A DNA stretch of 64,000 nt from Lysinibacillus composti (lineage in GTDB: Bacteria > Bacillota > Bacilli > Bacillales_A > Planococcaceae). Position 1 is the stretch's first letter. Every line of letters starts with the position of its first letter. Made by a program: the position numbers and the translations under genes. The DNA lies in NCBI RefSeq assembly GCF_016908465.1, contig NZ_JAFBDY010000015.1, positions 1 through 64,000 on the forward strand. The letters run 5' to 3'. Shown here piece by piece: positions 6,958 to 15,191 of this stretch. The notes below the pieces were generated by a model that made no database searches, was not told the origin of the DNA, and worked only from the letters and a program-made list of their open reading frames with translations.

Positions 6958-9084
6958 ATGAACCGAATCCTTGAAAAAACAGCAGATGATCAATCCTCTC
7001 ACTGCAATAGTACACAACAATTAAAGAATTTTCGTTCAATTGAGCATGCTTTAAATTTAACAGCCATTGTAGCAATTTTTAATGATCAAGGGATTATTAC
7101 ATATGTAAATGATTTATTTTGCGAAGTTAGTCAATATCATAGAAATGAATTGCTGGGACAAAATTATCGCATCATAAACTCTGATGAGTACCCAGAATCA
7201 TTTTTTAATAATGCGTGGAAACAAATTGAATGCGGTCAGATATGGAAGGGTGAAATTAAAAATCGTAAGAAAGATGGATCAAGTTTCTGGGTTCATGCAG
7301 TGATTGTTCCGATTTTAAATGAAAACAATAACCCCTATCAATATATAGCCATCCATTCTGAAATCACAAAACAAAAAGAGTTAGAAGAAGCAATCATTAA
7401 AAGTAATGAAAAGTATCAATTAATCGCAAATAACTCAGTTAATTTAATCTCATTAGTAGAAATAAATGGGGCGTTTCAATATGTCTCTCCAACATTTCAC
7501 AAAATTTTAGGGTATGAACTTCCAACATTAGAAAAGGGTGACTTTTTTGACCTTATTCACCCAGATGATGTGGAGATGGTGAAGCAAAGTATTCATACCT
7601 ATTGTAGGAAGAAAAAAGATCCTTTACAAATTGAAATGCAAGTTCGACATGCAAATGGAGATTATATTGACGTAGAGGCAAATTTTGGCGTAACCAATAA
7701 TCCTACTTGTTCGATGGGCAGTGAATTAATTATGGTGGACATGAGAGATATTCGAAACCGAAAAGTGATCGAGCAAAAAATTTATCATTTAGCCTATCAT
7801 GACTCTTTGACGAATTTCCCTAATCGCCGCTCATTTATGAATGAACTTCGCAGTGAAATAATGAGTAAGAGTAAATCTAACAAAAGGCTTTCCATCTTGT
7901 TTATTGATTTGGATAATTTTAAATCAATCAATGATCAATGGGGCCATGATGTAGGAGATTTAGTTTTAAAAGAAGTTGCAAAAATCATTCGTTCAGAGAT
8001 TCGACCTTCCGATTTCCCAGCTCGATTAGGCGGCGACGAATTTACGGTAATGCTAAGGGATGTCAAAAATGAGCAAGAAGCTATTACCATCACACAACGA
8101 ATTTTAGAGAAACTTCAATCGCCCATTATGCTTGCTGGTCAAGAATATTTAGTGACATGCAGTATAGGCGTAGCAAATTACCCGGAACATGGAAAGTCAT
8201 CAGAGGAACTTCTTAAAAATGCAGATGATGCACTGTACCATGTAAAGCAACGGGGAAGAAATGCATTTATGGTTTTCAATCAATCCATCGAAAATAAAAC
8301 TTTAGAGCGACGATTACTTGAAACTGCCTTAAGAACAGCCATTAAAGAACAACAATTTTATTTGGAATATCAACCGAAATTAAATATTACTAAAAATGAG
8401 CTTATTGGGGTGGAGGCCTTAGTGAGATGGAATCACCCTGATCTAGGAAGAATTCCCCCACTAAAGTTTATATCATTAGCAGAAGAAACTGGGTTAATTG
8501 TTCCTTTAGGCGAGTGGATATTAAGGGAGAGTTGTAAGCAGTTAGGCATTTGGCAAATTCAAGGCTTGACGAATTTAACCATGGCAGTAAATGTTTCAGT
8601 TCGTCAGCTTGAAGATCCATATTTCGTACAGAAAGTTGAAGAAATTCTTAAAGAAACGAATCTTCATCCCAAATTCTTAGAGCTTGAAGTGACAGAGAGT
8701 ATATTTGCTGATGTAAAAAATACAGTAACTGTTTTGAATGAAATCAGACGAATGGGCATTCAAATTTCTGTCGATGATTTTGGTACCGGATATAGTTCGC
8801 TAAGTTATATAAAGGAATTTCCAATCGATACCCTAAAGGTTGACCAATCATTTGTAAAAGATATCCATACAAATGAAGAGAGTAAAGCAATTGTCAAAGC
8901 AGTGCTGAACCTTGCAAAAACAATCGGAATCAATGTCATTGCTGAAGGAATCGAATTGGCAGAACATGTAGAAGAGTTAAGTAAAGATGGATGTCAATTT
9001 GGACAAGGCTATTACTACAGCAAACCGTTAAGTACAACGGCTTTTGAAGAATATGTAACGAATATGCATACATTAAAAGGTTAG
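6958..9084 (+). CDS. PAS-PAS-GGDEF-EAL cyclic-di-GMP turnover protein
   Basis: A 708-residue cytosolic protein with two PAS domains (about 35-145 and 150-265), a GGDEF domain (GGDEF at 358-362) and an EAL domain (EAL at 486-488, DDFGTGYSS at 606-614). Both catalytic signatures are intact. An RxxD inhibitory site (RPSD, 349-352) lies five residues before GGDEF. It could therefore make c-di-GMP with product inhibition, degrade it, or both. The PAS domains imply a bound ligand or redox/light input; no membrane segment is present. It stands alone with its own terminator. Which activity dominates cannot be told from sequence. Confidence 0.95.
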   Translation: MNRILEKTADDQSSHCNSTQQLKNFRSIEHALNLTAIVAIFNDQGIITYVNDLFCEVSQYHRNELLGQNYRIINSDEYPESFFNNAWKQIECGQIWKGEIKNRKKDGSSFWVHAVIVPILNENNNPYQYIAIHSEITKQKELEEAIIKSNEKYQLIANNSVNLISLVEINGAFQYVSPTFHKILGYELPTLEKGDFFDLIHPDDVEMVKQSIHTYCRKKKDPLQIEMQVRHANGDYIDVEANFGVTNNPTCSMGSELIMVDMRDIRNRKVIEQKIYHLAYHDSLTNFPNRRSFMNELRSEIMSKSKSNKRLSILFIDLDNFKSINDQWGHDVGDLVLKEVAKIIRSEIRPSDFPARLGGDEFTVMLRDVKNEQEAITITQRILEKLQSPIMLAGQEYLVTCSIGVANYPEHGKSSEELLKNADDALYHVKQRGRNAFMVFNQSIENKTLERRLLETALRTAIKEQQFYLEYQPKLNITKNELIGVEALVRWNHPDLGRIPPLKFISLAEETGLIVPLGEWILRESCKQLGIWQIQGLTNLTMAVNVSVRQLEDPYFVQKVEEILKETNLHPKFLELEVTESIFADVKNTVTVLNEIRRMGIQISVDDFGTGYSSLSYIKEFPIDTLKVDQSFVKDIHTNEESKAIVKAVLNLAKTIGINVIAEGIELAEHVEELSKDGCQFGQGYYYSKPLSTTAFEEYVTNMHTLKG

Positions 9085-9090
9085 CCTAAG

Positions 9091-9121
9091 AAAAGACTGT
9101 CTTGTTGGCAGTCTTTTTTTA
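9091..9121 (+). terminator. Intrinsic terminator of the GGDEF-EAL gene
   Basis: AAGACTG (9093-9099) pairs with CAGTCTT (9109-9115), followed by seven Ts. Confidence 0.85.
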
Positions 9122-9135
9122 TGGAGTAGAGTACC

Positions 9136-9376
9136 CAAAATGAACCCATCAAAGTGCTGAAGTTCAAAACGCGATCCGACTACTTTTGGAATAAACTTCA
9201 TGAGGCGGATGAAGTTCAAAAAGTGATACCGCTACCTCCAAAATGAACTTCATAAGGCCAATGAAGTTCAAAACGAGATCGGATTACCTCCAAAATGAAC
9301 TTCATAAGGCCAATGAAGTTCAACACGCAATCCGACTACCTTGACATGAACTTCATTGATCTTCAAAAATTCATGG
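9136..9376. repeat. Family C tandem hairpin repeat, about 52-bp units
   Basis: Five successive units begin near 9141, 9192, 9244, 9296 and 9347, a period of 51-52 bp. Each contains TGAACTTCAT, a loop of about seven bases (AAGGCCA, GAGGCGG) and ATGAAGTTCA, then a spacer such as AAAACGAGATCGGATTACCTCC. Units 3 and 4 are nearly identical; units 1 and 5 are worn. The 9122-9522 gap holds this array and then about 150 bases of AT-rich DNA in which I see no gene. Confidence 0.85.
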
Positions 9377-9522
9377 AAAATCAAGCAACAGCACACAACA
9401 AAACGTCATCTCAACAATCAAGATTATTATCCACTAAAGCTATTCGAATGAAAAATAAATAAGAAAAACCAAATACGGACATCATAAACACACTGAAACA
9501 AATAAATTAGAGGTGTGCCAAT

Positions 9523-10053
9523 TTGAAAAAAGCAGTGTTTTTAGACCGTGATGGAGTTATTAATGAAGTATTAACGAATCGCGTGAAATTTGTGAACAAA
9601 CCAAAGGATTTATATTTCTTACCGGGTGTTCCTGAAGCAATAAAAAAATTAAATGAACACTTTGATTACATATTTGTCGTTACCAATCAAGGTGGCGTCG
9701 GTTTAGGATATATGAAGGAAACACAGCTTCAAAAAATTCATGATTACATGATTGCAGAATTAAAAAAACATGGTGCCATCGTGGATGAAGCGGTTTATTG
9801 TCCTCATAAGCCGAAATCTGGGTGCGAATGCAGAAAACCAAATGCTAAATTAATTGAAGACCTTGCGGGAAAATATAATGTAGATGTAACAAAATCATAT
9901 ATGGTGGGAGATACGGACACAGATATTATGGCAGGGAAGAAAGCAGGAACAAAAGGGGTCTTCCTTGGAGAGCATGATAAACTAGCAGATGCTGTATTTC
10001 CCGATTTAATTTCCGCAGTCGACTGGATCATTGAAGATGCAAATCGTGCGTAG
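9523..10053 (+). CDS. HAD-IIIA phosphatase, GmhB-like
   Basis: A 176-residue HAD-superfamily phosphatase of the histidinol-phosphatase/GmhB type (D,D-heptose 1,7-bisphosphate 7-phosphatase family). Motif I is FLDRDGVINE, motif II VVTNQGGVG, and motif IV VGDTDTDIMAG. The zinc-binding insert CPHKPKSGCECRKP is the hallmark of the GmhB group. The start is TTG at 9523 behind GAGGTG. No other heptose genes are near, so the substrate may be another sugar or small-molecule phosphate. It precedes selO by 78 bases and may share its transcript. Confidence 0.85.
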   Translation: MKKAVFLDRDGVINEVLTNRVKFVNKPKDLYFLPGVPEAIKKLNEHFDYIFVVTNQGGVGLGYMKETQLQKIHDYMIAELKKHGAIVDEAVYCPHKPKSGCECRKPNAKLIEDLAGKYNVDVTKSYMVGDTDTDIMAGKKAGTKGVFLGEHDKLADAVFPDLISAVDWIIEDANRA

Positions 10054-10131
10054 TTCACTGTTACAATAAGGTATAATCATAGGGCAGACGAAAACACTAA
10101 CGTTGAAGAAAAAATAGAGAAGAGGAACAAA

Positions 10132-11580
10132 ATGAAGTCAGGTTGGAATTTCGATAACAGTTATTCACGCTTACCGGATGCCTTTTTTACAAGCACCAAT
10201 CCAACACCTGTTAAAGATCCAAACATCGTGATATTAAATGAACCTCTAGCTAAATCGCTTGGATTAAATGTGGAAGCACTTCAATCACAAGCCCCTGTTT
10301 TTGGTGGAAATGAAATTCCTGAAGGAGCATCACCATTAGCACAAGCTTACGCAGGCCATCAATTCGGTAATTTTACAATGTTAGGAGATGGTCGAGCGAT
10401 TCTACTCGGTGAACATATAACACCGGCAGGAAACCGTGTAGATATTCAGTTGAAAGGATCAGGCCGCACACCATTCTCTCGGGGTGGCGATGGACGCGCA
10501 GCACTTGGGCCAATGCTTCGCGAATATATTATTAGTGAAGCTATGCATGCGTTAAATATTCCAACGACAAGAAGTCTAGCGGTAGTGACAACAGGGGAAG
10601 GAACGATCCGTGAAACGATTTTACCTGGTGCCATTCTTACGCGAGTAGCTGCAAGTCACATTCGTGTTGGTACATTCCAGTATGCATCAGCGGCTCGACC
10701 AGTCCAAGAATTAAAAGAACTAGCAGATTATACAATCAAAAGACATTACCCAGCAATTGATGATCAAACACAAAATCGTTATCAACAGTTTTTACAGGAA
10801 GTCGTAAAGCGTCAAGCTGATTTAATCGCAAAATGGCAGTTAGTCGGCTTTATCCATGGAGTAATGAATACCGATAATATGACAATTAGTGGAGAAACCA
10901 TTGATTACGGTCCATGTGCATTTATGGATACGTTTAATCCAGAAACGGTATTTAGTTCAATCGATACACAAGGTCGTTATGCTTATAAAAATCAGCCAAG
11001 AATTGCGGTATGGAACCTTGCACGCTTTGCGGAAAGCTTACTTCCATTATTACATGAAGATGACGATCAAGCTGTTCAAATTGCACAGGACTCAATATCA
11101 AAATTTAACGATTATTATAATGCAAACTGGATCCAAGGCATGAGAGCAAAACTTGGTTTATTCACAAAAGAACAGCAAGATGAAGCACTCATTTATAAGC
11201 TCCTTCAACTAATGGAAGAAAATCAAGCGGACTATACGAATACATTCCGCGCATTAACGCAAGGACAGCTTAAAGATTCGCCATTATTTGGAAAGCCAGA
11301 ATTCGATGAATGGATGAACGAGTGGCAGGATAGACTGAATCAGCAACCACAGTCAAAGGAAGATGTGGCTGAGTTAATGCGTGCCAATAATCCTGCTGTT
11401 ATTCCACGAAATCATCGAGTGGAAGAAGCTTTGGATGCTGCGGTAGAAGGAGATTACAATGTAATGCATCGATTATTAGACGTGTTATCAAAACCGTTTG
11501 ATTATACAAAAGATCATGCAGAATATTGCTCACTACCCGAGCCATCTAACCGCCCATATAGAACTTTCTGTGGAACATAA
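10132..11580 (+). CDS. selO: Protein adenylyltransferase SelO (YdiU/UPF0061)
   Basis: A 482-residue pseudokinase-fold enzyme that transfers AMP from ATP to protein Ser/Thr/Tyr (AMPylation) and is linked to redox stress in other organisms. Family hallmarks are [47 protein letters not shown] and DYGPCAFMD. The C-terminus ends YRTFCGT, placing a cysteine where eukaryotic SelO has selenocysteine. Length is normal. The ATG at 10132 follows AGAGGA. It is close behind the GmhB-like gene and followed by a DUF1292 gene. Confidence 0.95.
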   Translation: MKSGWNFDNSYSRLPDAFFTSTNPTPVKDPNIVILNEPLAKSLGLNVEALQSQAPVFGGNEIPEGASPLAQAYAGHQFGNFTMLGDGRAILLGEHITPAGNRVDIQLKGSGRTPFSRGGDGRAALGPMLREYIISEAMHALNIPTTRSLAVVTTGEGTIRETILPGAILTRVAASHIRVGTFQYASAARPVQELKELADYTIKRHYPAIDDQTQNRYQQFLQEVVKRQADLIAKWQLVGFIHGVMNTDNMTISGETIDYGPCAFMDTFNPETVFSSIDTQGRYAYKNQPRIAVWNLARFAESLLPLLHEDDDQAVQIAQDSISKFNDYYNANWIQGMRAKLGLFTKEQQDEALIYKLLQLMEENQADYTNTFRALTQGQLKDSPLFGKPEFDEWMNEWQDRLNQQPQSKEDVAELMRANNPAVIPRNHRVEEALDAAVEGDYNVMHRLLDVLSKPFDYTKDHAEYCSLPEPSNRPYRTFCGT

Positions 11581-11616
11581 ATAATGGTCTTTATAAAAGA
11601 GAGGGGAATTTGAATT

Positions 11617-11889
11617 ATGGAGAAAATTGAAGTAGGCGAGATCTTTACAATTACGGATGACGACGATATTGAACAAGAAGTCGAAGTATTAGCAGCAATT
11701 AATATTGAAGGAACTGAATACGCAGCCGTCGCTTTTGTAGAGGACCTTCAAGAAGAAACAGAAGAAGACATTGATATTTTCTTTTTAAGATTAGATGAAG
11801 ATGGTGACTTTACTGCAATTGAATCTGATGAAGAGTTTGACAAAGTTTCAGCTGCATTTGACGAAATCATGGAAGATGATGAAGAATAA
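11617..11889 (+). CDS. DUF1292 (YrzB-like) acidic protein
   Basis: A 90-residue, very acidic protein matching DUF1292, which is conserved in Firmicutes and of unknown function. Typical segments are ITDDDDIEQEVEVLA, YAAVAFVED and DIFFLRLDEDGDF. The canonical yrzB neighbours (yrzL/yrrK) are absent, so this is a paralogue or relocated copy. It lies 36 bases after selO behind a GAGAGGGG ribosome site and is probably cotranscribed with it; a terminator follows. Confidence 0.8.
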   Translation: MEKIEVGEIFTITDDDDIEQEVEVLAAINIEGTEYAAVAFVEDLQEETEEDIDIFFLRLDEDGDFTAIESDEEFDKVSAAFDEIMEDDEE

Positions 11890-11903
11890 CTGATTGAATA
11901 GGA

Positions 11904-11932
11904 AACCGTGCCCCTGTGCATGGTTTTTTTTG
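11904..11932 (+). terminator. Intrinsic terminator after the DUF1292 gene
   Basis: AACCGTGC (11904-11911) pairs with GCATGGTT (11918-11925), followed by a T-run. Confidence 0.85.
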
Positions 11933-11940
11933 TTAAAGTT

Positions 11941-12040
11941 ACATTCTAATGAAGATTCTAATTAGTGTCTAGTGAGAGCGGTCTAAGCACACAAGCCGCA
12001 AAGCCATGAAGAAACATGTCTTTTCGACTTGTCTATTTAT
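11941..12040 (+). repeat. Family A structured repeat, copy A3 (left half only)
   Basis: About 100 bp keep the 5' AT-rich part (ATTCTAATGAAGATTCTAAT), the left strand of the closing helix (GAGCGGTC) and the ACAAGCCGC...GACTTGTC arm. The sequence then diverges at about 12035, so the closing helix has no partner. A decayed or partially deleted copy. Confidence 0.8.
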
Positions 12041-12124
12041 ATAAGAAAGTACATCAATCTCGACCGAATTAGATCGAAGCTTTATACTTAAGGAAAATGT
12101 AAGGAAATAGAAGGTGAAGTGCGT

Positions 12125-12775
12125 ATGAAATTAGATCAACCTAAACTACCAAAACAATTAACCGAAAGAAGTTTTGAAGACATTGATCGCGAGGAAGATC
12201 CAGAGCTTTCGAATTGTCAGATCATTAATTCAGCTTTTGATGGGGAGCATCTGGATAGAGTGAGCTTATCTAGTATGGTTGTGACGAATTCAAGCTTTCA
12301 AAACACGTCATTTCCAAATATTCAACTTACAGATGTGGTATTTGAGAAATGCGATTTTTCAAATGCAGATTTGAGTAAAGCGAGTATTCATCGTGTGCAA
12401 TTTAAAGAATGTAAATTACTAGGCGTAAATTTTGCAGATAGTCGCTTTGGAAATGTTTTATTTGAAAATTCCATTTTAAGCTTCAGTACGTTTGCTGATT
12501 CTAATTTAAATAAAGTGTTATTTAAATCAAGCCTATTAAAAAATGCGGATTTTTATAATTGTCAGTTTGTGAAAACTAAATATCAGACTTCCAACATTGA
12601 TGGTGTGAATTTTGAGGAAACTTCATTAAAAGGAGTAGATCTTAGTACTTCAGAGTTTCAAGAATTAACAGTCACAATGGAAAGTCTAAGAGGTTGTGAA
12701 GTCTCAGCTCAGCAAGCCATTACATTTGCCTCTTTAATGGGATTAATTATTAAAGAGGACGAATTAAACCTGTAA
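12125..12775 (+). CDS. Pentapeptide-repeat protein, Gram-positive Qnr-like group
   Basis: About 216 residues of pentapeptide repeats forming a right-handed beta-helix: F/L at every fifth position in FEKCDFSNADLSKASIHRV, CKLLGVNFADSRFGN and LKGVDLSTSEFQEL. The C-terminal cap (CEVSAQQAITFASLMGLIIK) resembles that of chromosomal Qnr-like proteins in Gram-positive bacteria, which mimic DNA and can protect gyrase from quinolones. That function is inference here. The start may be ATG 12125 or GTG 12119; the ATG has the more usual spacing. It is monocistronic and ends at a strong terminator. Confidence 0.75.
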   Translation: MKLDQPKLPKQLTERSFEDIDREEDPELSNCQIINSAFDGEHLDRVSLSSMVVTNSSFQNTSFPNIQLTDVVFEKCDFSNADLSKASIHRVQFKECKLLGVNFADSRFGNVLFENSILSFSTFADSNLNKVLFKSSLLKNADFYNCQFVKTKYQTSNIDGVNFEETSLKGVDLSTSEFQELTVTMESLRGCEVSAQQAITFASLMGLIIKEDELNL

Positions 12776-12808
12776 TCATTACATGCCTCATGATTACAGG
12801 TTCTTTTC
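12767..12808 (+). terminator. Intrinsic terminator of the pentapeptide gene
   Basis: AACCTGTAATCAT (12767-12779) pairs with ATGATTACAGGTT (12790-12802), a 13-bp perfect stem followed by T-rich sequence. It overlaps the last codons of the gene. Confidence 0.85.
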
Positions 12809-12913
12809 ATATAGAAATAGTCTATATTTTTAGCTCAAGAAATATAACATTTAAAGTATTATACATAATATGGTAGTCTATAAAAACAAAGTGATAGAAA
12901 CGGGGTTTGAACT

Positions 12914-14005
12914 GTGCATATAAAATCAATTAGTTTAGTAGCTCTCTTAAGTGTATGTGGTGCATGGTTATTTGTTCTATTACATTTACCTGTTCCATGG
13001 ATGCTTGGTCCACTTTTTACTGTCTTAATTAGCCAATTCTTTATAAAGTTTGAAATGTATTGGCCAGTACAATTGCGAAATGTTGGGTTAGTTGTAGTCG
13101 GTACCTCGATTGGTCAAATGTTTCTCTTTGAAATTTTTGTTAAATCAGGGTGGCTAATATTATTTATGGTCGTCATCAATGTTGCATTAACAATTGCTTC
13201 AGTTATTATGGCAATAGGTGTTCAAAAAATAGGAAATATATCATTGAAAACTGCGTTAACTTGTACGGTTCCTGGGGGATTAAGTCAAATTGTTATTTTT
13301 GCAGAGGAAGAAAAAGATATTGATATTGCGGTTGTCACATATTTTCATGTAATCCGTGTAATCAGTATCGTCTTACTCATTCCGTTTATTCTTTCAGGTC
13401 ATGTTGTACAAGGGGAAAGAAGTTTTTTCGCTGTTGAATCAATAGGTCCACTTGCATTGTTGCTCCTTGCTGCATGGGGATCAGTTTGGTTTGGGAAAAA
13501 AATCAAGTTGCCGGTTGCCTATTTTTTATCACCTGTATTATTGGTCATCATATTAGAAATGTTCTCCATCGACACACCTGAAATACCAGGCTTGTTATTG
13601 CACATTGCCCAAATATTAATGGGTGCATATATCGGTCTATTATTAAAACCCAAAATGCTTAAACTAGGGACTAGGGTTTTATTTTTGGGTATTGGGAGTG
13701 CGTTATTATTACTGGCCATTACTTTTGGACAAGGTTTAATTATGTCACACTTACTCGACTATTCATTATCTACAGGATTCTTAAGTTCAGCAGCAGGGGG
13801 ATTAGACCAAATGAGCTTAATCGCCACTGCTATCGGAGCAGACGTTTCCGTTGTTACCGTATTTCAGATTTTCCGAATGCTGTTTGTGTTTTTATTCATA
13901 CTTCCACTTTTGAAATATGTCTGTGTGCTTATTGATCGAAAGAATGAAATGAAGCCAATCGGAAACAAAAGATTTGAAGTTGGTCAAAGATGTGATGGTG
14001 AATGA
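12914..14005 (+). CDS. AbrB family (PF05145) membrane protein
   Basis: A 363-residue polytopic membrane protein of the AbrB/AidA-like 'ammonia monooxygenase' family. The name is historical; members are probably transporters or regulators of unknown substrate. Two internal repeats are visible, each with a proline- and glycine-rich helix start: LHLPVPWMLGPLF near the N-terminus and VAYFLSPVLLVIILEM in the second half. Another conserved stretch is TCTVPGGLSQIVIFAEE, with its counterpart SAAGGLDQMSLIATAIGAD. The start is GTG at 12914 behind CGGGG. It stands alone and converges on the flavin reductase gene across repeat A4. Confidence 0.8.
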   Translation: MHIKSISLVALLSVCGAWLFVLLHLPVPWMLGPLFTVLISQFFIKFEMYWPVQLRNVGLVVVGTSIGQMFLFEIFVKSGWLILFMVVINVALTIASVIMAIGVQKIGNISLKTALTCTVPGGLSQIVIFAEEEKDIDIAVVTYFHVIRVISIVLLIPFILSGHVVQGERSFFAVESIGPLALLLLAAWGSVWFGKKIKLPVAYFLSPVLLVIILEMFSIDTPEIPGLLLHIAQILMGAYIGLLLKPKMLKLGTRVLFLGIGSALLLLAITFGQGLIMSHLLDYSLSTGFLSSAAGGLDQMSLIATAIGADVSVVTVFQIFRMLFVFLFILPLLKYVCVLIDRKNEMKPIGNKRFEVGQRCDGE

Positions 14006-14063
14006 AAAAATAAGTAAGAGATTGCCATAGAAATAATGTAACCTACAAGTCTAAGTGTGATAT

Positions 14064-14400
14064 GAGGCTGGGGCAAAAATAAAAAGCTCCATTTCTAATA
14101 CAGATGACATTCTAATTAAAATTCTATTAAAGAATATGCTGAGAGCGGGCTGAGCACACAAGCCGCAAAGCCATGTTGAAACATGTCTTTTCGACTTGTC
14201 TTAGTACTTTGTGTAAGGCCCGCTCACATAGAATGTTGACCTTCTAAACGTTCCGGAAACTTTTCGCGGCTTACAGTGGTAGGCCGCGGTTTCTGGAGAA
14301 TGGCTAACACTTATTAATCTGTTGGGTCCAAATCATAAAGTGACAGAATGTATTATAGATATTAAACGTTTTTATTAAAAATTTACTTATGCCAGAGCTC
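14064..14400 (+). repeat. Family A structured repeat, copy A4 (most complete reference copy)
   Basis: About 337 bp bounded by GAGGCTGGGGCAAAA on the left and TTATGCCAGAGCTC on the right. The closing helix is GAGCGGGC (14143-14150) with GCCCGCTC (14218-14225). Inside it lies ACAAG...CTTGT with the inner hairpin CATGTTGAAACATG (14172-14185). Downstream, TTCCGGAAAC...GTTTCTGGAG encloses CGCGGC...GCCGCG. The element then reads GGCTAACAC and an AT-rich 3' tail. It fills the convergent gap 14006-14471 together with a terminator for the next gene. Confidence 0.85.
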
Positions 14401-14425
14401 TACCTTTATTCCTGCTTGGTGCACA

Positions 14426-14461
14426 TAAAAACGTCCCCTCCGTTAAAGGTAGGGGACGTTT
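14426..14461 (-). terminator. Intrinsic terminator of the minus-strand flavin reductase gene
   Basis: AAACGTCCCC pairs with GGGGACGTTT (14429-14438 and 14452-14461), with a U-run on the minus strand. Confidence 0.8.
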
Positions 14462-14471
14462 ATTAGTTAAA

Positions 14472-15002
14472 TTATACTCTTGCAGAAGCAAAACGACTCA
14501 CTTGCTTCCATGTGCTTTCTAGGCGTTCAGTAATTTCGCCATCAATCACGTATACATCATCCACACGTGTTACGAGTTTATCGACTACATAAACAGGATT
14601 TGTTACGTGTGTAGCTCCTAAAATAGATACCACTGGTTTCAACGCATAATCCACAGATAATAAATGAGCAATTGATCCACCGATTGCAATTGGAATCACC
14701 GATTTGTTTTCAAATCCTTTTTGAGGAAGTAAGTCTAAAAATGTTTTTAGAATGCCTGAGTATGCGCCTTTAAATACAGGAGTTAATAAAATGACTACAT
14801 CCGCATCTTCAACTTTCTTCACATTTTCCACAATTACTGGATTCGCATAGTTTGCTGTGATCAATGCTTCAGCTGGTAACTTGTGAACAAGGATTTTATC
14901 ATAAGTTGTATTAGTTTTCGATAAAAGCTTTTCAACCTCTACCTCAATTCCAGTAAGTCTTGAATTCACACTGTATCCACCATTTATAATAACTGCTTTC
15001 AT
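14472..15002 (-). CDS. NADPH-dependent FMN reductase (SsuE-like)
   Basis: A 176-residue flavodoxin-like reductase. The phosphate-binding start is IINGGYSVNSRLTG, followed by DADVVILLTPVFKGAYSG and LKTFLDLLP, as in SsuE-type FMN reductases that supply reduced FMN to two-component monooxygenases. AAGGAG precedes the ATG. It is the last gene behind the cmo/tcy cluster on the same strand, separated from tcyM by repeat B2. Serving CmoJ/CmoO as flavin donor is a reasonable inference but not proven. A terminator follows. Confidence 0.8.
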   Translation of the reverse strand: MKAVIINGGYSVNSRLTGIEVEVEKLLSKTNTTYDKILVHKLPAEALITANYANPVIVENVKKVEDADVVILLTPVFKGAYSGILKTFLDLLPQKGFENKSVIPIAIGGSIAHLLSVDYALKPVVSILGATHVTNPVYVVDKLVTRVDDVYVIDGEITERLESTWKQVSRFASARV

Positions 15003-15062
15003 TTTATCATCTGCTCCTTAACTTCGTCCGAATGAGAGGGGGCTCATGAATGGACGTTTATT

Positions 15063-15190
15063 CTTATTGTCTAGCTGCGGCGGCTACACCCTCGAGGTCG
15101 CTTCGACAATACCAGCGAAGGCAAAAAGCGCCTTCACTTGTATTGTCTCCAGCGCTTGTCGGGTGTGAACGAGCCGCCTCCGCTTTTCTA
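15063..15190 (-). repeat. Family B structured repeat, copy B2 (without module)
   Basis: About 128 bp between the tcyM stop codon and the flavin reductase start. Nested stems are visible: CGGCT with AGCCG, ACACCC (15086-15091) with GGGTGT (15161-15166), GACAATAC (15105-15112) with GTATTGTC (15140-15147), and GAAGGC (15117-15122) with GCCTTC (15130-15135). The ends match copy B1. It lies within the predicted transcript, so it would fold in the intercistronic RNA. Confidence 0.85.
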
Positions 15191-15191
15191 A

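Noticed and set aside
9136-9376. Tandem repeats considered as a CRISPR array
   Set aside because: Units are about 52 bp with spacers that are themselves similar, the hairpin is the conserved part, and no cas genes are present.
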